A DNA stretch of 64,000 bases from Microcebus murinus (lineage: Eukaryota > Chordata > Mammalia > Primates > Cheirogaleidae), in the NCBI RefSeq assembly GCF_040939455.1, contig NC_134117.1, forward strand, positions 65,184,501 through 65,248,500, read 5' to 3'. A program made the position numbers and the translations under genes. The notes below the pieces were generated by a model. That model worked only from the letters and a program-made list of their open reading frames with translations. It did no database searches and was not told where the DNA came from. Of this stretch, positions 1 to 11,634 are shown in pieces (positions within the stretch are counted from its first letter, which is position 1; each line of letters begins with the position of its first letter).

Positions 1-984
1 GACTGAATGATACTCAGCTCCAGAGAGGCATTGAGCTGGTGTTTAGGGGCCAGCCTCTAGTTCCTGAGAGTGGAGAGTCCTTCCCAGACTGAGGCAGATC
101 AAAACAGGAGCTTCATAACTAAGGATGAAACCCAATTGTAACAATGGGGACATTGTTTAAACTAGCATCAGGGTGCTCTGAGAATCCCCTGCTCCTCTTC
201 AGTGCCAGTTCTCCCCACACCAGAGAACAGGAGTGTGGCTGACCCTGTAAGTGAGGACACAGGAGCACACAGAGGTTGGGAGAAAGCTGGACCTTCAATG
301 GTTCTCCACAGGAGAAGGATAAATCCCAAACTTCCTAACCTGACACATAAAGTCCTGGAAGATTCCATCCTGCCTCTCATTCTAAAGCCCCCTACAGACC
401 TGTGTTTTATCTCATTGAACAAGACCCATCACCAAGTAGCTACTGCCCCAAGCAGAGTCAGCCACAACCTCCTCCATGTGCCCAGCCGTGAGAGACACCA
501 CCCTGCTCGGTAATGACTCAATTACATCTGTGTTTCTGCTACTTGGCAGAGGCGATCTCCCTGCATCACAGAGCCAGCTCATAAAAGATAGAAAATATAG
601 ACTAAAGGACATGTGGAATCATGTGTAAACTCTTCCAAGCTGTGGAAAACAAATCAGTGTGATCTCAGAGTGGGACTGCTGAATTTACTGGCACACAAAA
701 AAATAAAAGCGACCTTGGAGACTGGAGCTTGAACTTTACCCTGACTGCTTCTTTGATCTCAGCCTGTAAATCTTTCATAGAAATTCTCATCTTCACTCTC
801 CTCAAGGTAGAAGGGCGACAGGTGCAACTGGCTGTCATGGAGAGACGCTTATGAATGATGATAAGAACCCAAGGCCTGAAGAGTGTTACGTTTGGGTGTT
901 ATTTTTTAACTCTGGGAGACAGCACCTATGAAAAATATTTTCTGATTTCATTGCCTCTATGCATAAATAAATAAATACGAGGTG
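1..984. other. single-copy DNA, nothing recognised
   Basis: Only short overlapping ORFs on both strands are present, with no family resemblance. I see no repeat, RNA gene, CpG-rich promoter or polyadenylated retrocopy here. Confidence 0.5.
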
Positions 985-1170
985 ATTTGATTTAGTGGAA
1001 GAACCACAGGCTTGGCTGAACAGATTTGATTTCAAATTCTAGCTCTACCACTTAATGGGGAAGTGGGGCAATAGGCTATAAAATTGAGGAATTATCCTCT
1101 AGCCCACAGGGTTGTGAAAATCATTGAGAAATCAATGTAATATGCCTAATTCTAAGTTAGGGTTCCTCTT
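985..1170 (+). repeat. MIR SINE fragment, sense
   Basis: The stretch resembles the core of a MIR (old tRNA-derived mammalian SINE): a TTCAAATTCTAGCTCTACCACTTA-like segment followed by the weaker 3' half with a GGGTTGTGA block near 1110. It is strongly diverged, as expected for a pre-placental element. Confidence 0.65.
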
Positions 1171-2789
1171 ATACATTCAACAAATGTCTATCACTTCCTC
1201 TTGCACCAAGGAGCAACCCACACCCTCGTTTGTCAGATTGTACTCCAGAGCCTACTCCAAATTTATTTATTCGAAATAAATTTTACATAGCACCATACAT
1301 ATCCATCAGAAATTTCCATGTATTGGTACTTCCTCTTCAGCTAAATGGTCTGGAGAATCACCAAGGAGGTGGATTCTGGACAGAAGGACAGAAGATTCAG
1401 TGGCCCTTTCAAATCTAAAGATGCCATGGGATTCTTTGATGCCCATGGATGGCTTTATCCTTGGCATCTGTGCAGATAAAAAATAATGATGAGATCCACA
1501 TCTGTGAGGGCTTGAGTTGTCCACACCCTGGATGCTCCCAGGACTCCATCCTCAGTAGCACTGAGTCACTGCGAGGAAAGATCTGCTACTGAAGGTGGCA
1601 TTTGGGAAGTGCAGAGAGAAACTCAAATAGGGTAGAAACTGGACATGTTGAACTACAAGGCACACAGGGACCTCAGGGTGTTGGGGAAGTGGAATAAAAG
1701 GAAACTGTAAGTGCATGAGTCAGGGATGGGGTAGGTGGTCCTCCAGGGGGAAATTTGGCCTCTGCACTGTGTCTAAAGAAAGGTGTGACAACTAGCATTT
1801 ATCACCAGCAGATCTTGCTCTCAGAAAAACTCAGTGAGGTACCTGAAGCAACACCACAGGAGTGCCCAGCCAAGTCTATGATCAAGCCATGTGCCTTTCC
1901 CAGCTCTAGTTCTGGACTGCTTGATCCAAGCCAACCTCATCATTCCTCCTGACTGTACGGCCTGTCGTCTCTCTGCTCTTTCCTTCCTCCCTGTGTTCTC
2001 ATCAGTTTCCCAGATGTGGCTGTGGCTCCTTTTTTGAACATAGGGATGCTTCTCTCCTGGGAAGTGGCCTTCAGTTGTCTTGCAACAGCAACCCCCTCAG
2101 TGTAAACTGGTAAGAGCCTTCATGCCTCAAAGCCATTCTCATCCTCCACACTTCCACTCTTCCTGGGGCTAGCTTATTACCAGGTGGCCTCAGCACTCTG
2201 GGTGATTGCTACACTAGGAAGGGCACTGCAGACGGAGCTGAGGATATATTATGGGTGCAGCCTTGTGAGCAGTAGAGGTAGGCTGGGATTGGGGCAGGGC
2301 CGTAACTTAGCAGGGAAGAAGAGGCTAAACAGAAGGCCAATATTAAGCAAAATTAGAGATTAGGACAGTTTGGGTCCTAGGAGTGGCCTGGGCTTCCCCA
2401 AAGCACTCCAACTACCATGTCTAGAGTAACTTGAATAACCATCTTCCAATAGGAACGGGGGGGGGGGGTGGTCTCCTTGTTCTCATGAGAATTACTCTAG
2501 ACTCGCATGAACCTGGAGGTAGAGGGGACCTTAACAACCAGGGGCTGCACCCCAGAGTCATTTTATGCCCCTGGGGTCCAGCCACACTGACCTCTCTCCC
2601 ACCTTGCGGCCTTTCTACAGACTTCTTTCCCTGGCCAAAAAGCTCTTCCACTGCCCTTCTCTCCACACGAGGGATTCCTGGCCATCTTTCAGCTGTCAGC
2701 TCTTGCCTGAGCCCTAGGCTACAGCAGATTGTCCTGCTGTTCTTTCTTAGGAGCGCCCTGCCTTTTCGTTGATAGTCCTTAACATAGTC
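1171..2789. other. single-copy DNA with a G-homopolymer
   Basis: No gene or repeat family was recognised. A run of 12 G lies at 2457-2468. The ORFs at 2421-2772 on both strands cross it and are not conserved-looking. An ACATTCAACAAATGTC segment near 1175 could be a scrap of L2. Confidence 0.45.
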
Positions 2790-2960
2790 AATAATTAGCC
2801 ACTTCTGGTATCATTTAATTAGTGTCTGTCTCCTGTAGGTTGTAAGATCCATGAGGCAGAGACAGTATGGGTTTTTCTCACTATTTTATCCCTGACCCTT
2901 GGAACATAATAGGTGTACAATAACCATTTCTTGAGTTTATGTATTAATGAATAAATTCAT
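2790..2960 (+). repeat. L2 LINE 3' end, sense
   Basis: The segment has the typical L2 3'UTR order: a GTAAGATCCATGAGG-like block, a CCCTGACCCTTGGAACATAATAGG block and a terminal AATGAATAAAT-like tail near 2945. L2 is an inactive CR1-type retrotransposon. Confidence 0.7.
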
Positions 2961-2984
2961 TGAGCTCTTCTCTAGTGGCAACGT

Positions 2985-3190
2985 GCTCAACATCCTGATC
3001 ATGTCACCTCATGCAAACCATACAAAGACCTAATGCAGTGGACAGTCTCATTGTTTGCATTTTACAGGTGAGGGAATCGAGGCTCAGAGAGGCGACCAAG
3101 CCTTGTCCAGGTCTCAGCCGTAAGAGGGGCTGATGCCATGATTTGAACCCAGTCCTGCCTGAAGCCAGTGTCTAAGCTCTTGAACAATGA
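2985..3190 (-). repeat. MIR SINE, antisense
   Basis: In antisense, the order TTTTACAGGTGAGGGAATC, GAGGCTCAGAGAGG and GATTTGAACCCAGTCCTGCC is that of a MIR: the reverse complement of its tRNA-like B-box region and core. It directly follows the L2 end. Confidence 0.85.
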
Positions 3191-3194
3191 CTGA

Positions 3195-3375
3195 CGCTGG
3201 TTTTGCAAGGATGATGAGCATGGGCATTAAGTCTGAAGTCCTTGGGATGACTAGAGTCATACCTGCCCTCACTAACTGCAAAGCTTTGACATGTCAGCCC
3301 CCTCACCAGGCCTCAGTTTCCCCACTTGTTATATGGAGGCATATGGGCAGACTAGACAACGTCCAAACATTTGGA
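3195..3375 (+). repeat. MIR SINE fragment, sense
   Basis: A CCAGGCCTCAGTTTCCCCAC block near 3308-3328, preceded by a weak tRNA-like part, marks a sense MIR adjacent to the antisense MIR just before it. The two copies face each other. Confidence 0.6.
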
Positions 3376-3420
3376 GCCTACTAGGATCCTTATGGAGAAG
3401 ATGCAAAATGCTTCCTAGGC

Positions 3421-4808
3421 CAAGAGAACTGTAGTATGACCTTTGTATAGCCTCCTCTGATGAGAAATATTCAAGACATCAATAAAGCAATGGCAGAAAA
3501 TGGGGCTTCCCATCTTGAAGTCAGGGGGATCCCTCTTTAGATTATACTGGCAACAGCAAGACCTTCTTCCACAGCCCTTGACCTGAGGACTAGGCCCCTG
3601 GCCTGCACTGTGCCTTCTATCTGCTCTCTGCCCTCACCATGTCTCAGGCTGGTGGTTCACGTCTTCGTGGTCTCCAAACATAGAGTCCCGTCCCCTGGAA
3701 ACTCACTGCCATCTTTTCAAACACCTAGTAGATGTCCACGTGTGTCATACCATTATTTCAGTCTCACCATGTTTCACTTTATACTCATTATCTTTCCCGG
3801 TACCTACTTTTAAATTGACTCTTCTCTGAAGTCCCCAAATCTTTGAGAAGCCTAACAATGTCTCAGGCATCAAAGCTAGAAAACCCTTCTAGAGAAAGTC
3901 ATCATCACATCCTTTCCTTGCTTCATCCCCCACCTCCAGCTGGTCCCAAGCCCCCCAGTTGCCCTTTGCAGGGTTTCCTGGAGGGACCCCAGCTATTTGC
4001 AGCCACTGCCAATCCCCCAGGGTGGGCCCAAGTCATATGATACCTCGCTTGCTGTGGGAGCCTTCCTGCCAGTCTTCCTGCTGTGGCTTCTCCCATTTCA
4101 ACCTACATTACCACCCTTTGCCCTCTCCCAGCCCTGGGATCACTTGGAGCCAAAGGTCAGCCAAGGGTAGGGCTCTGACAGTGAGAGGGAGGTAAACCAG
4201 CAATCTCGGGTTTTGGCTGGGCGTGGGTCGGGGGCCTTTCTTAGACGTGGTTGGAACAGAGAAGGAGCAAGTTCCTGGAGTTCCACAGTGATGCTGCGCT
4301 GCCTGAAGAAGTAACAGTTTTATTAGAGGCTTTAGTTTGCTTGCCACCAATGCAAGCCTCACTGCACTCTGCGATCCTTACCTGGTGGCTCTAGCGGGGC
4401 TGTTCTAGGCACTGTCCCACTCACACCACAGTTCTTCCTGCCTCTTTCATACAATTCTCCCCACCTGGGAAGAATCCCACCTTCATTTTCCACCCACCAA
4501 ACCCAAACACGCTTCAGAGCCTGACTCTTGCCATACCTTGCCTTCAGTTTCTTCCAACTTTCCCAGCCCCCAACCACAACCCCCAACCCCAACACATGGG
4601 TGATTTCTGTAGCTCATTTAGCCTACACTTACCTGTCCTCAGGGAGGTGTAAATACCTGCTAACCCATTTACTAATCCTTCAAAAAGCAAAGCGATGGCA
4701 AGTTCCTTAAGCAGGGGGACTCTGCCCCAGGCTGCCTTGCGTTTCCCCCACCCCCACTCAGCTCTGAGCCTGCAAGGCTCACCAGGAGTTGTTGACTGAT
4801 TGGTGGCA
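3421..4808. other. single-copy DNA, nothing recognised
   Basis: C/T-rich single-copy sequence with many short ORFs on both strands. No gene family, repeat or RNA gene was recognised. It ends at the target-site duplication of the Alu at 4825. Confidence 0.5.
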
Positions 4809-4824
4809 ATAAAAAGTCAGGTGG

Positions 4825-5169
4825 GGCCGGGCCTGGTGGCTCACGCCTGTAATCCTAGCACTCTGGCAGGCCAAGGGGGGCGGATTGCTGGAGGTCAGGA
4901 GTTTGAAACCAGCCTGAGCAAGAGCGTCTCTACTATAAATAGAAAGAAATTAATTGGCCAACTAATATATACAGAAAAAATTAGCCGGGCATGGTGGCGC
5001 ATGCCTGTAATCCCAGCTACTTGGGAGGCTGAGGCAGCAGGATCACTTGAGCCCAGGAGTTTGAGGTTGCTGTGAGCTAGGCTGACACCACGGCACTCAC
5101 TCTAGCCTGGGCAACAAAGTGAGACTCTGCCTCAAAAAAAAATTTTTTTAAATTAAAAAAATTTAAAAA
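4825..5169 (+). mobile_element. Alu SINE, lemur-type, full length
   Basis: A dimeric 7SL-derived Alu with the left-monomer start GGCTCACGCCTGTAATCC, the linker tract AATTAATTGGCCAACT at about 4949-4964 typical of lemur Alus, a right monomer and an A/T-rich tail. A 16-bp target duplication with two mismatches flanks it (4809-4824 and 5170-5185, ATAAAAAG..AGGTGG). It is non-autonomous and depends on L1 enzymes for mobility. The 91-residue ORF across it is an Alu artefact. Confidence 0.95.
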
Positions 5170-5185
5170 ATAAAAAGCGAGGTGG

Positions 5186-6250
5186 CCCTCGGTCAGAAGC
5201 AAAATGCATAGACCCACAAGCAACACAACCTAGGAACAAAGAGCACCAGGACTCTCGGTTTTGAGGCCACAGTCCCCACTCCCACCTGCATGGCTGCAGT
5301 TCTGCCTCCTCACTCCAGAAACATCTCATGGTTGTCTCGACCAGTGAGAGCCCTCATTGCAACACCCACGACTTGGAGTAGCTGTGCGTGCCTTCAACTA
5401 GAAAATCTGGGATATGCGGGGATGGGAAACGCCGAGGGAGACATCTGTATATGTACATCACTGAAAACTCTACATGGAGAGCTATTTAAGATTCAAGTTG
5501 ATCTTGCAACTGCCTGTAGCTTCTCCAAATTCTAAAGCCACATGAAGGGCTTCCCCTTTTAAAGGCAGGAAGTACTCAAGCACAGCTATATTCATGCCTT
5601 TCTAAAGGAGCCAGGAAAAAGAACTGAAACACACAGCATGGTTTTCCAATGACATAAAAAGACTAAAAGACTATTAACAACATAAGTGACAATAAGGAAT
5701 GAAGATGTTTGAATCCAACATCTGCCTCCATCTGAACTTCCCTCAAGCTCTTAGACCCTCACCCAGATTAGGAGTGTCTTCTTTCTTTACCTAAAAATAT
5801 TCCCTTACAGTCATCCACTCTGTTCTAGAGATATGAAGTCCTTTTTTTCCTGCAGAGAAAAAAAAAAAATTCCCTCTCTTTTTCTTTCTTCGTTCATTGT
5901 CCTTTAATATAACTCAAACTCCCATGCTTGTTGTTCTCAAGCCCAGCTCAGCCTCTGTAAACATCCTCTAGGTAGACAAAGTGCCCAAATGTCACAGCCT
6001 GCATTTCTGTTCCCTGGAGCCACAGGGCGATCCTGAGAACCTGCGTGTCGGGCCGAAGAGCCTGTGTCACAGAGACACCTGCTGGCGCTGGCCTCACACT
6101 GCAGCTGTATGACATGTCACACAGCCGCCTTCTGCCCAGGGATCCACGCGACAGGTGCCCAGACCCACAATGCAGCACGATGACTTCAAGGCTAGTTTAT
6201 ACCTATATGCCTAGTTTGTCCCATTTCCTGCCAGGTCTGAATAAAAGGAA
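5186..6250. other. single-copy DNA, nothing recognised
   Basis: No gene or repeat was recognised. It contains A-runs near 5862 and T-rich stretches at 5870-5900. ORFs of up to 81 residues overlap on both strands without recognisable domains. Confidence 0.5.
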
Positions 6251-6254
6251 AAGG

Positions 6255-6362
6255 AATTAACATTCACTGGGCATCCCCCTGTGTGCCACATACATGCTAG
6301 ATGCTTTCCATATGCCCTTATAAGACCTTGTCGTCACCCCAAAAACAGGTGGTAGGATTCCT
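6255..6362 (-). repeat. MIR fragment, antisense
   Basis: The phrase GTGTGCCACATACATGCTAG followed by a weak 'cttataagaccttgtcgtcacc' block resembles the antisense 3' half of MIR/MIR3. Short and diverged. Confidence 0.5.
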
Positions 6363-6589
6363 GTCCAAACAGAAGCAGGCACACAAAATTCAAATGCTGC
6401 TGTCTGGCTTTCTGTGTCCATGGATATTAATGCTCAAAGTCTAAAAAGAGTCCTTGTTTGTTGTTCTGCTGGGGTTTTATGAATGATGCCATTAGTCTAC
6501 AACATCATCCAGTGTTTGACATTTCAATCCAGATACACGTGGGCATAAGCATATGGGGTAGAGAGGAAATGGATGAGGCTTTTATCAAG

Positions 6590-6770
6590 CATTCACTAAG
6601 AGAGAGGTCCATTTCATACACCATCACATTTAATCCTCAAACAAACAAAAAGTTGGTATCCTCATGTAATAAATGAAGGTCTGAGATTGCTAATTACTTT
6701 GACCAAGTTTGCAGAGCTAGTAATTGGCCTTAAATTCAAGCGTAGAGCTCTCTGTTGTCCCAGTCCTGTT
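6590..6770 (-). repeat. MIR SINE, antisense
   Basis: CACATTTAATCCTCAAAC, then an AATGAAGGTCTGAGA-like block and 'gcagagctagtaattggcc', follow the antisense MIR order. Diverged, but colinear over about 180 bases. Confidence 0.65.
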
Positions 6771-8020
6771 GGGACTTGCCCTTTCTGCAGCCTAAAGCTG
6801 TGCCCACATTTCTAGGAAGCTGGCCCTCCGTATGTACAGAAGGTAATTTTTCATCAGCAAAGGCAGCTTAATAGTAAGGAGCAGGGCCTCAATGTCAGCA
6901 AAAGTCAAAAAGAGAAATGGGTCTGAAATTCCATCTGGAGCAGAATTATAGATCAGCTGAGCACATTTTTTTAACTAAAATGCATCACTACGTTTTTGTA
7001 CTTCCTTGTGAAACCTTAATAAGCAGGAGGTGGTGAATATTGTCAAGACCTAGATGTGACCATCTAGTTTGCAAGATATAGCAAATTAGCTGAAACCACC
7101 AGGATATAGCTTGGTGCAGAGGAGAAGCAGCCCTTGATTCCAAAGTCAGGACGTAAGTGGCTTCAGCACCAGAACTAGGTGGACTTCCCATGGGGCTCTC
7201 TGATGATGAGAGCAGAGCAGCCACTCAGGGTGGAAGGAGCAATTACCACAAGGGGGGGGGGGACAGGGACAACCTGCAGAGTTCAAGGTCACAGAGCTGT
7301 GCAATGGCAATGCCAGGAGACCTGAAAACAGGAGGCTCAAAGAAGCCATGGAGAAATACAGAGATGATGGTGAAGACAGAGACAGTGAAATGTCCCTTCA
7401 CAAAGGACCAAGGAAGCCAAGCTCGGGCTGTATGTGTATGAGTGTAAGTGTGAGCTTGTGTGTGAACCTTTCTGAACAGGTATGCTGGCCACAGTTCTCT
7501 GTATCTGCCCAGCAGACTTCTCACTTTGGTCCTCTCTAGCTCATGATGGACAGGTCCCCAGGACACATGTGGACCACATTAGGAGAGCCAGGGAACATCC
7601 GTGGTGGAAATCATCCTGGAGCCAAGGTCATGGTGTTCTCTGCCTGTCCTCCTTCATCCCTCCCAGCCCAATTCTGTTAGCAATCACAGCACTTAGCTCC
7701 AGCAGACTGACCCACCCACAGGCCCACCCAGAACCAGCCAGACTACAGGGTTCACCATCCTTTCTGTGGGAACACCCCTCCCACACACACACATACACAC
7801 ACACCTGTCTCAGGGTCAGAAGTTAGTCTTTCCTAGAACTTCACAGATTAGGTAAGAGCCTGGGAGTTTCCCAAAGGCAGGAAACATTTTGTTGCTAATA
7901 TCTCCCTGGGGCCTATCATTTCAGTAGGAAGGATAACACCTTTATTGGGGATCGGTTATTTACTCTTCAGTGTGAATCATTATCATTTTATGTTATGAAT
8001 AAGGAGCAATAAACTGCCCA
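6771..8020. other. single-copy DNA with minor simple repeats
   Basis: A G-run lies at about 7253-7262 and a short CA-rich tract at about 7783-7804. Overlapping ORFs of up to 114 residues on both strands (7243-7826) look like chance frames. No gene was recognised. Confidence 0.45.
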
Positions 8021-8029
8021 AGTGTGAGA

Positions 8030-8180
8030 TCTGAGCTAAAAAAAAAAACGGAGCCTTATTCCTGACCCTGTCTCACCCACCTTGTGTGTGACCTTGACCT
8101 CTCTGAGTCTCAGCTGTTTCACATGTAAAATGAAAACAGAAATGCTTCCATGAGATTGGGGAAAATGGAGCAACAACATG
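8030..8180 (+). repeat. MIR fragment, sense
   Basis: TGTGTGTGACCTTGACCTCT followed by CTGAGTCTCAGCTGTTTCAC and TGTAAAATGAAAACAG matches the sense MIR central region (tRNA-unrelated core). Confidence 0.7.
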
Positions 8181-8377
8181 GAAGTAAATATTAATACATT
8201 GATGTGGATGGGCACTGTTCTATACATGGTCCCCAAATTTGAAAAATACACAACTGTAAGCATTAAAATGGCAGTTACAAATGTGCAGAGGTCACGTTGT
8301 GTCTAAAAGCTGGGGCTGACTCCAGGCCCACCACTGGTTCCAAGCTTAGGGAGAGCCAGAGGCCAGGTCACCACCGC

Positions 8378-8478
8378 CATCAGCATCATCATCACCACCA
8401 TCAGCATCATCATCACCACCATCAGCATCATCATCACCACCATCAGCATCATCATCACCACCATCAGCATCATCGTCA
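8378..8478 (+). repeat. 21-bp minisatellite, about five units
   Basis: Units begin at 8378, 8399, 8420, 8441 and 8462, each opening CATCAGCATCATCATC. The first four are near identical and the fifth decays after about 12 bases. Because 21 is a multiple of three, the array keeps an open frame that reads as a seven-residue histidine-rich repeat (six His plus one Gln) inside a 72-codon ORF at 8297-8515. I take the ORF as a by-product of the repeat. Confidence 0.95.
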
Positions 8479-8514
8479 TGATCCTTTATTTGAGCCCACT
8501 AGCTGTCAAGGCTA

Positions 8515-8690
8515 GGTTTCATAGAGTATCTCATTGAATCTTCAAAGCCACACTGAGGTGAAAATTAGTATTATTCACTCTTCACAGATGAGCAATTCAA
8601 GGCCCAGGGAGCAGACATCTGTCCCATGGCAAAGGTCTCACAGCCAATAAGTAGCCCAATCAGAATACGAACTCCAAAGTGTCCGAGAGA
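8515..8690 (-). repeat. MIR SINE, antisense
   Basis: ATCTCATTGAATCTTCAAAG, CTTCACAGATGAGCAATTCA, AAGGTCTCACAGCCAATAAG and 'gaactccaaagtg' follow the antisense MIR order over about 175 bases. Confidence 0.8.
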
Positions 8691-8699
8691 AAGCACGTG

Positions 8700-9440
8700 A
8701 TTTGACCTGTCACGCCTTCCGGTAAGTGGCCTGTGGGGCTGAGTGTGCTGTAGAGACTTGGGCTGATCCTATGTGGGACAACTTCCCTAACGTCTCAGCC
8801 CAGCTGTTTGACTCGCAAGGGCTAGGATCTATTTTATGATTCTTATGAGAGCCTTAAACCTCAAAACCACTGACCTGGAGAAAACAAATCTCATTTCCTT
8901 CTAAGTGCAAGTACTCCAGGTGTCCTAAGTGCCAGGATGGCTGAGAAAGGTGATGTCCCTAGGCCCAGGTGACACCCGCGGAAGGAATGTCAACCTTGAA
9001 CTAGCTGATTGGTTTCTTGCCTCATACCCAGGGCAGGCACACTCTGCTCTTCCTCTGCGTGGGAGGTAACTGAGAGGTTTGCAGCTGAGTAGATTGGCTG
9101 CTCATTGATCTGCTGTGGTTTGCAAATGACCCTTCTGGTGACATAAGTTCAGCATCCTTAAAGGAGCTATAAAATCAAGTATCTACTAACTTATCAAAAA
9201 CACTGACAAGTGCTCAAAGATTTCTTTTTCCAGCGAGAGCCTGAGGCTCCCAACCCACAGGCAGGCTCTGAGCTCACCAAACTCTGTTTCTGAAAGGCTC
9301 CGTTAGCACTCAAGTCATGGGGATTTCACAAATTGAATCCCCCATTGTCAGGAGAGAAAGCGAATGGTCCAAGATTGCACCCCTCCTTGTGGGGGCTCCA
9401 GACAAGGGCTGGAGAAAGAAGAAAGTAGGAAAGGTATACT
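8700..9440. other. single-copy DNA, nothing recognised
   Basis: No repeat or coding feature was recognised. Base composition is moderate, without CpG clustering. Confidence 0.5.
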
Positions 9441-9444
9441 CTAA

Positions 9445-9770
9445 GGCTTTTCAAAACTCATTGATTCATCTGAAAATATTCAATGAACACGAACTCTCTG
9501 CCAGGTGCTAGACCTGGGGCTCGGGATGAATCTAAGAAAAGGATGCTGGCCCTACTACCAAAGGGGTTCCATGTCTGTGGATTATCTTTAGTGGAACAGA
9601 CAAACATACTGAAAGGAATGACAATAAGGTGTAATGAGTGTGTCCATCAGAAGGTGCTCAGGACACATATACGGCAACATGAACCTACTTGCTGGTGACT
9701 ACGTAGACTTCATAAGGCAAGTGTTTTATGAGTTGGGTCTTAAAGAAAGTAAAGTTGCCACCTGAGATCA
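9445..9770 (-). repeat. L2 LINE 3' region, antisense
   Basis: ATTCATCTGAAAATATTCAA, CTCTGCCAGGTGCTAGACC and GGGCTCGGGATGAATCTAAG lead into a diverged segment ending with TGAGTTGGGTCTTAAAGAA. This is the antisense order of the L2 3' end and upstream 3'UTR. The ORFs crossing it (9317-9698) are not genes. Confidence 0.7.
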
Positions 9771-11622
9771 CCCAGAGGTCTTGCTTGAAGCTGTCACTCT
9801 CTCCTTCCCTTGAGCGTGGTGTGATTTATTACAGGCAGAGAAAGCTGGACAGCAACTTAATACATCTCTACGTGGCTGCTGAAGAGAGAAAACTTGGTAA
9901 AAGGATGCCTGGAGTAAGAAGCCAAGGAAGAAATGACTATGTCAGGGACTGAATGGCCAACAGCATCCCTCAATGACTGGCAAAGTTCATATTGGGACCC
10001 AGGACACTTTCTTCTGACCTGGGGTAGGTCCTTTTCCGTGCTAGATGAGGGAGGTTGGGGTGTGCCACGGTCTATTTCAACGTGTGTAAATCACAGCAGC
10101 CTTGTCGGGGGCTGCTCAAAGAGCAGGCAGAGAAACAAGAGTGTGGGGAAGGAAGGGGTGTTGCCGCCTCTTCTATGATCTGAACGGCAGCTGCAGCTGG
10201 GCTTATTATTTCTTGCAGTGTGGCTCTTGCCACCAGTGAAAAGATGAATTTTTCAACACGGTCCTTTGCTGATGCTTTTCTCTGTTCAAGCCCAGACAAG
10301 AAAAATAATCATCTGTTAAAACAAAACAGAGAAAATAAAAACTATCCTCATTTACAGATTTTTTTTTTCATTAACATACAAATGCTTTAAAGGAAGAAGA
10401 AACTTCTTGATAAGATTAGATGAGGCTCAACTCAAGAAGAGAGCTATCAGGGAAAATGGAGGGAGCTAAAGTTCAGCAGGGCCCCACGATTTGGAGCCAA
10501 TGATGATAGAATTACTTGAAAGTCAAAGAAGTTGTGGCAGAAGCTGCCCATCTGAGTCACTCAACTATGTTGTGGGGATCTACGAGCCTTCGGAGGCAGC
10601 AGTTTTCATTGCCTACATGCTCTGCTGGAAAAGCAAACATATGCAGGAAATAATGGAGGTCACATCCACTGGAGTGTCCACTGAGGGGTCCCTGAGAAGT
10701 CTGAGTTAATGACCTCAAAGGAAACTGGGCTTGTCCTCTACTGTGTAATTTCCTGGGGTATCTCAGATGGCAGCGCCTCTCTAAACCTTCCCTGACAGTT
10801 CTTCTCACCCCTCAGGCTCCAAGAGGACATTATTTACATCCCTGTCACAGCACCTGTTATGGTGGGATGTACTTGCCTGTGTCCAAGTCAGCCTCCCTCA
10901 CTGGGACAAGGGCCCCTCGCAGGGGCGCTGATTTTAGTCCGTGCCCCTGCACCTGAGATGGGACTCAGCACAGAGGGGGACTTGTTTCATGGTGGTTGAT
11001 GGCAGTGAAAACTCATGGGAGTTGTATAGTTGGAGCGGTGAGCGTTGTAAACCAAGCTCATTAGACAACCAGTGCTTCTAAACACATCTCCAAATCCATT
11101 GCCCCAAGCAATCTCCAGCATCATCAACCACTTGCTAAGTTGTTCCACTTCCAGTTCAGAATGTGCCAATTGAATTCATTGGTTTCTTTTCCCAAGCTGC
11201 TTCTGATTCCTCACGCCGTTGCAGTCTCTGATTTCAGTCCCTGCGTGTATGGCTAACTCCTCATTCTCTCCTGCCTCCCCCATCCCTCCACAGCAAAACA
11301 TGGTCAATAAACTATTTTAATTGGAAAGCATTAGGGGTCCATCTGGATTCCTTTTCCTGATGCTCTTGAAGGATTGAATGTAAATATACTCCCTTCACAT
11401 CCTGTCAGGTTGTGATGGTGGAGCTTACCTGCCTCCTTGAAAATGCAACAGCCAGTTGATAGGGCGACCTTGCTAGTTTTCTGGGTGTTAGTGACAGGCC
11501 TCTGTTGTTTTATGGACCTTCAATAACACTTATAAAAGAATTGGAGGAGAATAGTATTGGGGGGGAAAGAAGAAGAAACTAGATAGAGTGGTTCTGAAGA
11601 AAACAGAAATTTTCCTGATGTT
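9771..11622. other. single-copy DNA, possible conserved non-coding
   Basis: No gene was recognised. The part at about 10150-10330 has a balanced, repeat-free texture (GCAGCTGCAGCTGGGCTTAT near 10189) that could be conserved non-coding sequence, but that is only an impression. The last 15 bases are the left target duplication side of the L1 that follows. Confidence 0.35.
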
Positions 11623-11634
11623 AAAGATGTCAGA
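11623..11634 (+). repeat. left target-site duplication of L1
   Basis: AAAGATGTCAGA here is repeated exactly at 12645-12656 after the A-tail of the L1 in between. This 12-bp direct repeat is the signature of target-primed reverse transcription. Confidence 0.95.

Noticed and set aside
4800..5075. 91-codon ORF over an Alu, and the similar one at 24836-25288
   Set aside because: Both are translations of Alu sequence.
7425..7465. TG microsatellite near 7430
   Set aside because: Only loosely TG-rich and interrupted; not a true repeat.
8297..8515. Histidine-rich protein gene
   Set aside because: The frame exists only because a 21-bp minisatellite lacks stops. There is no promoter, splice context or conserved flank.
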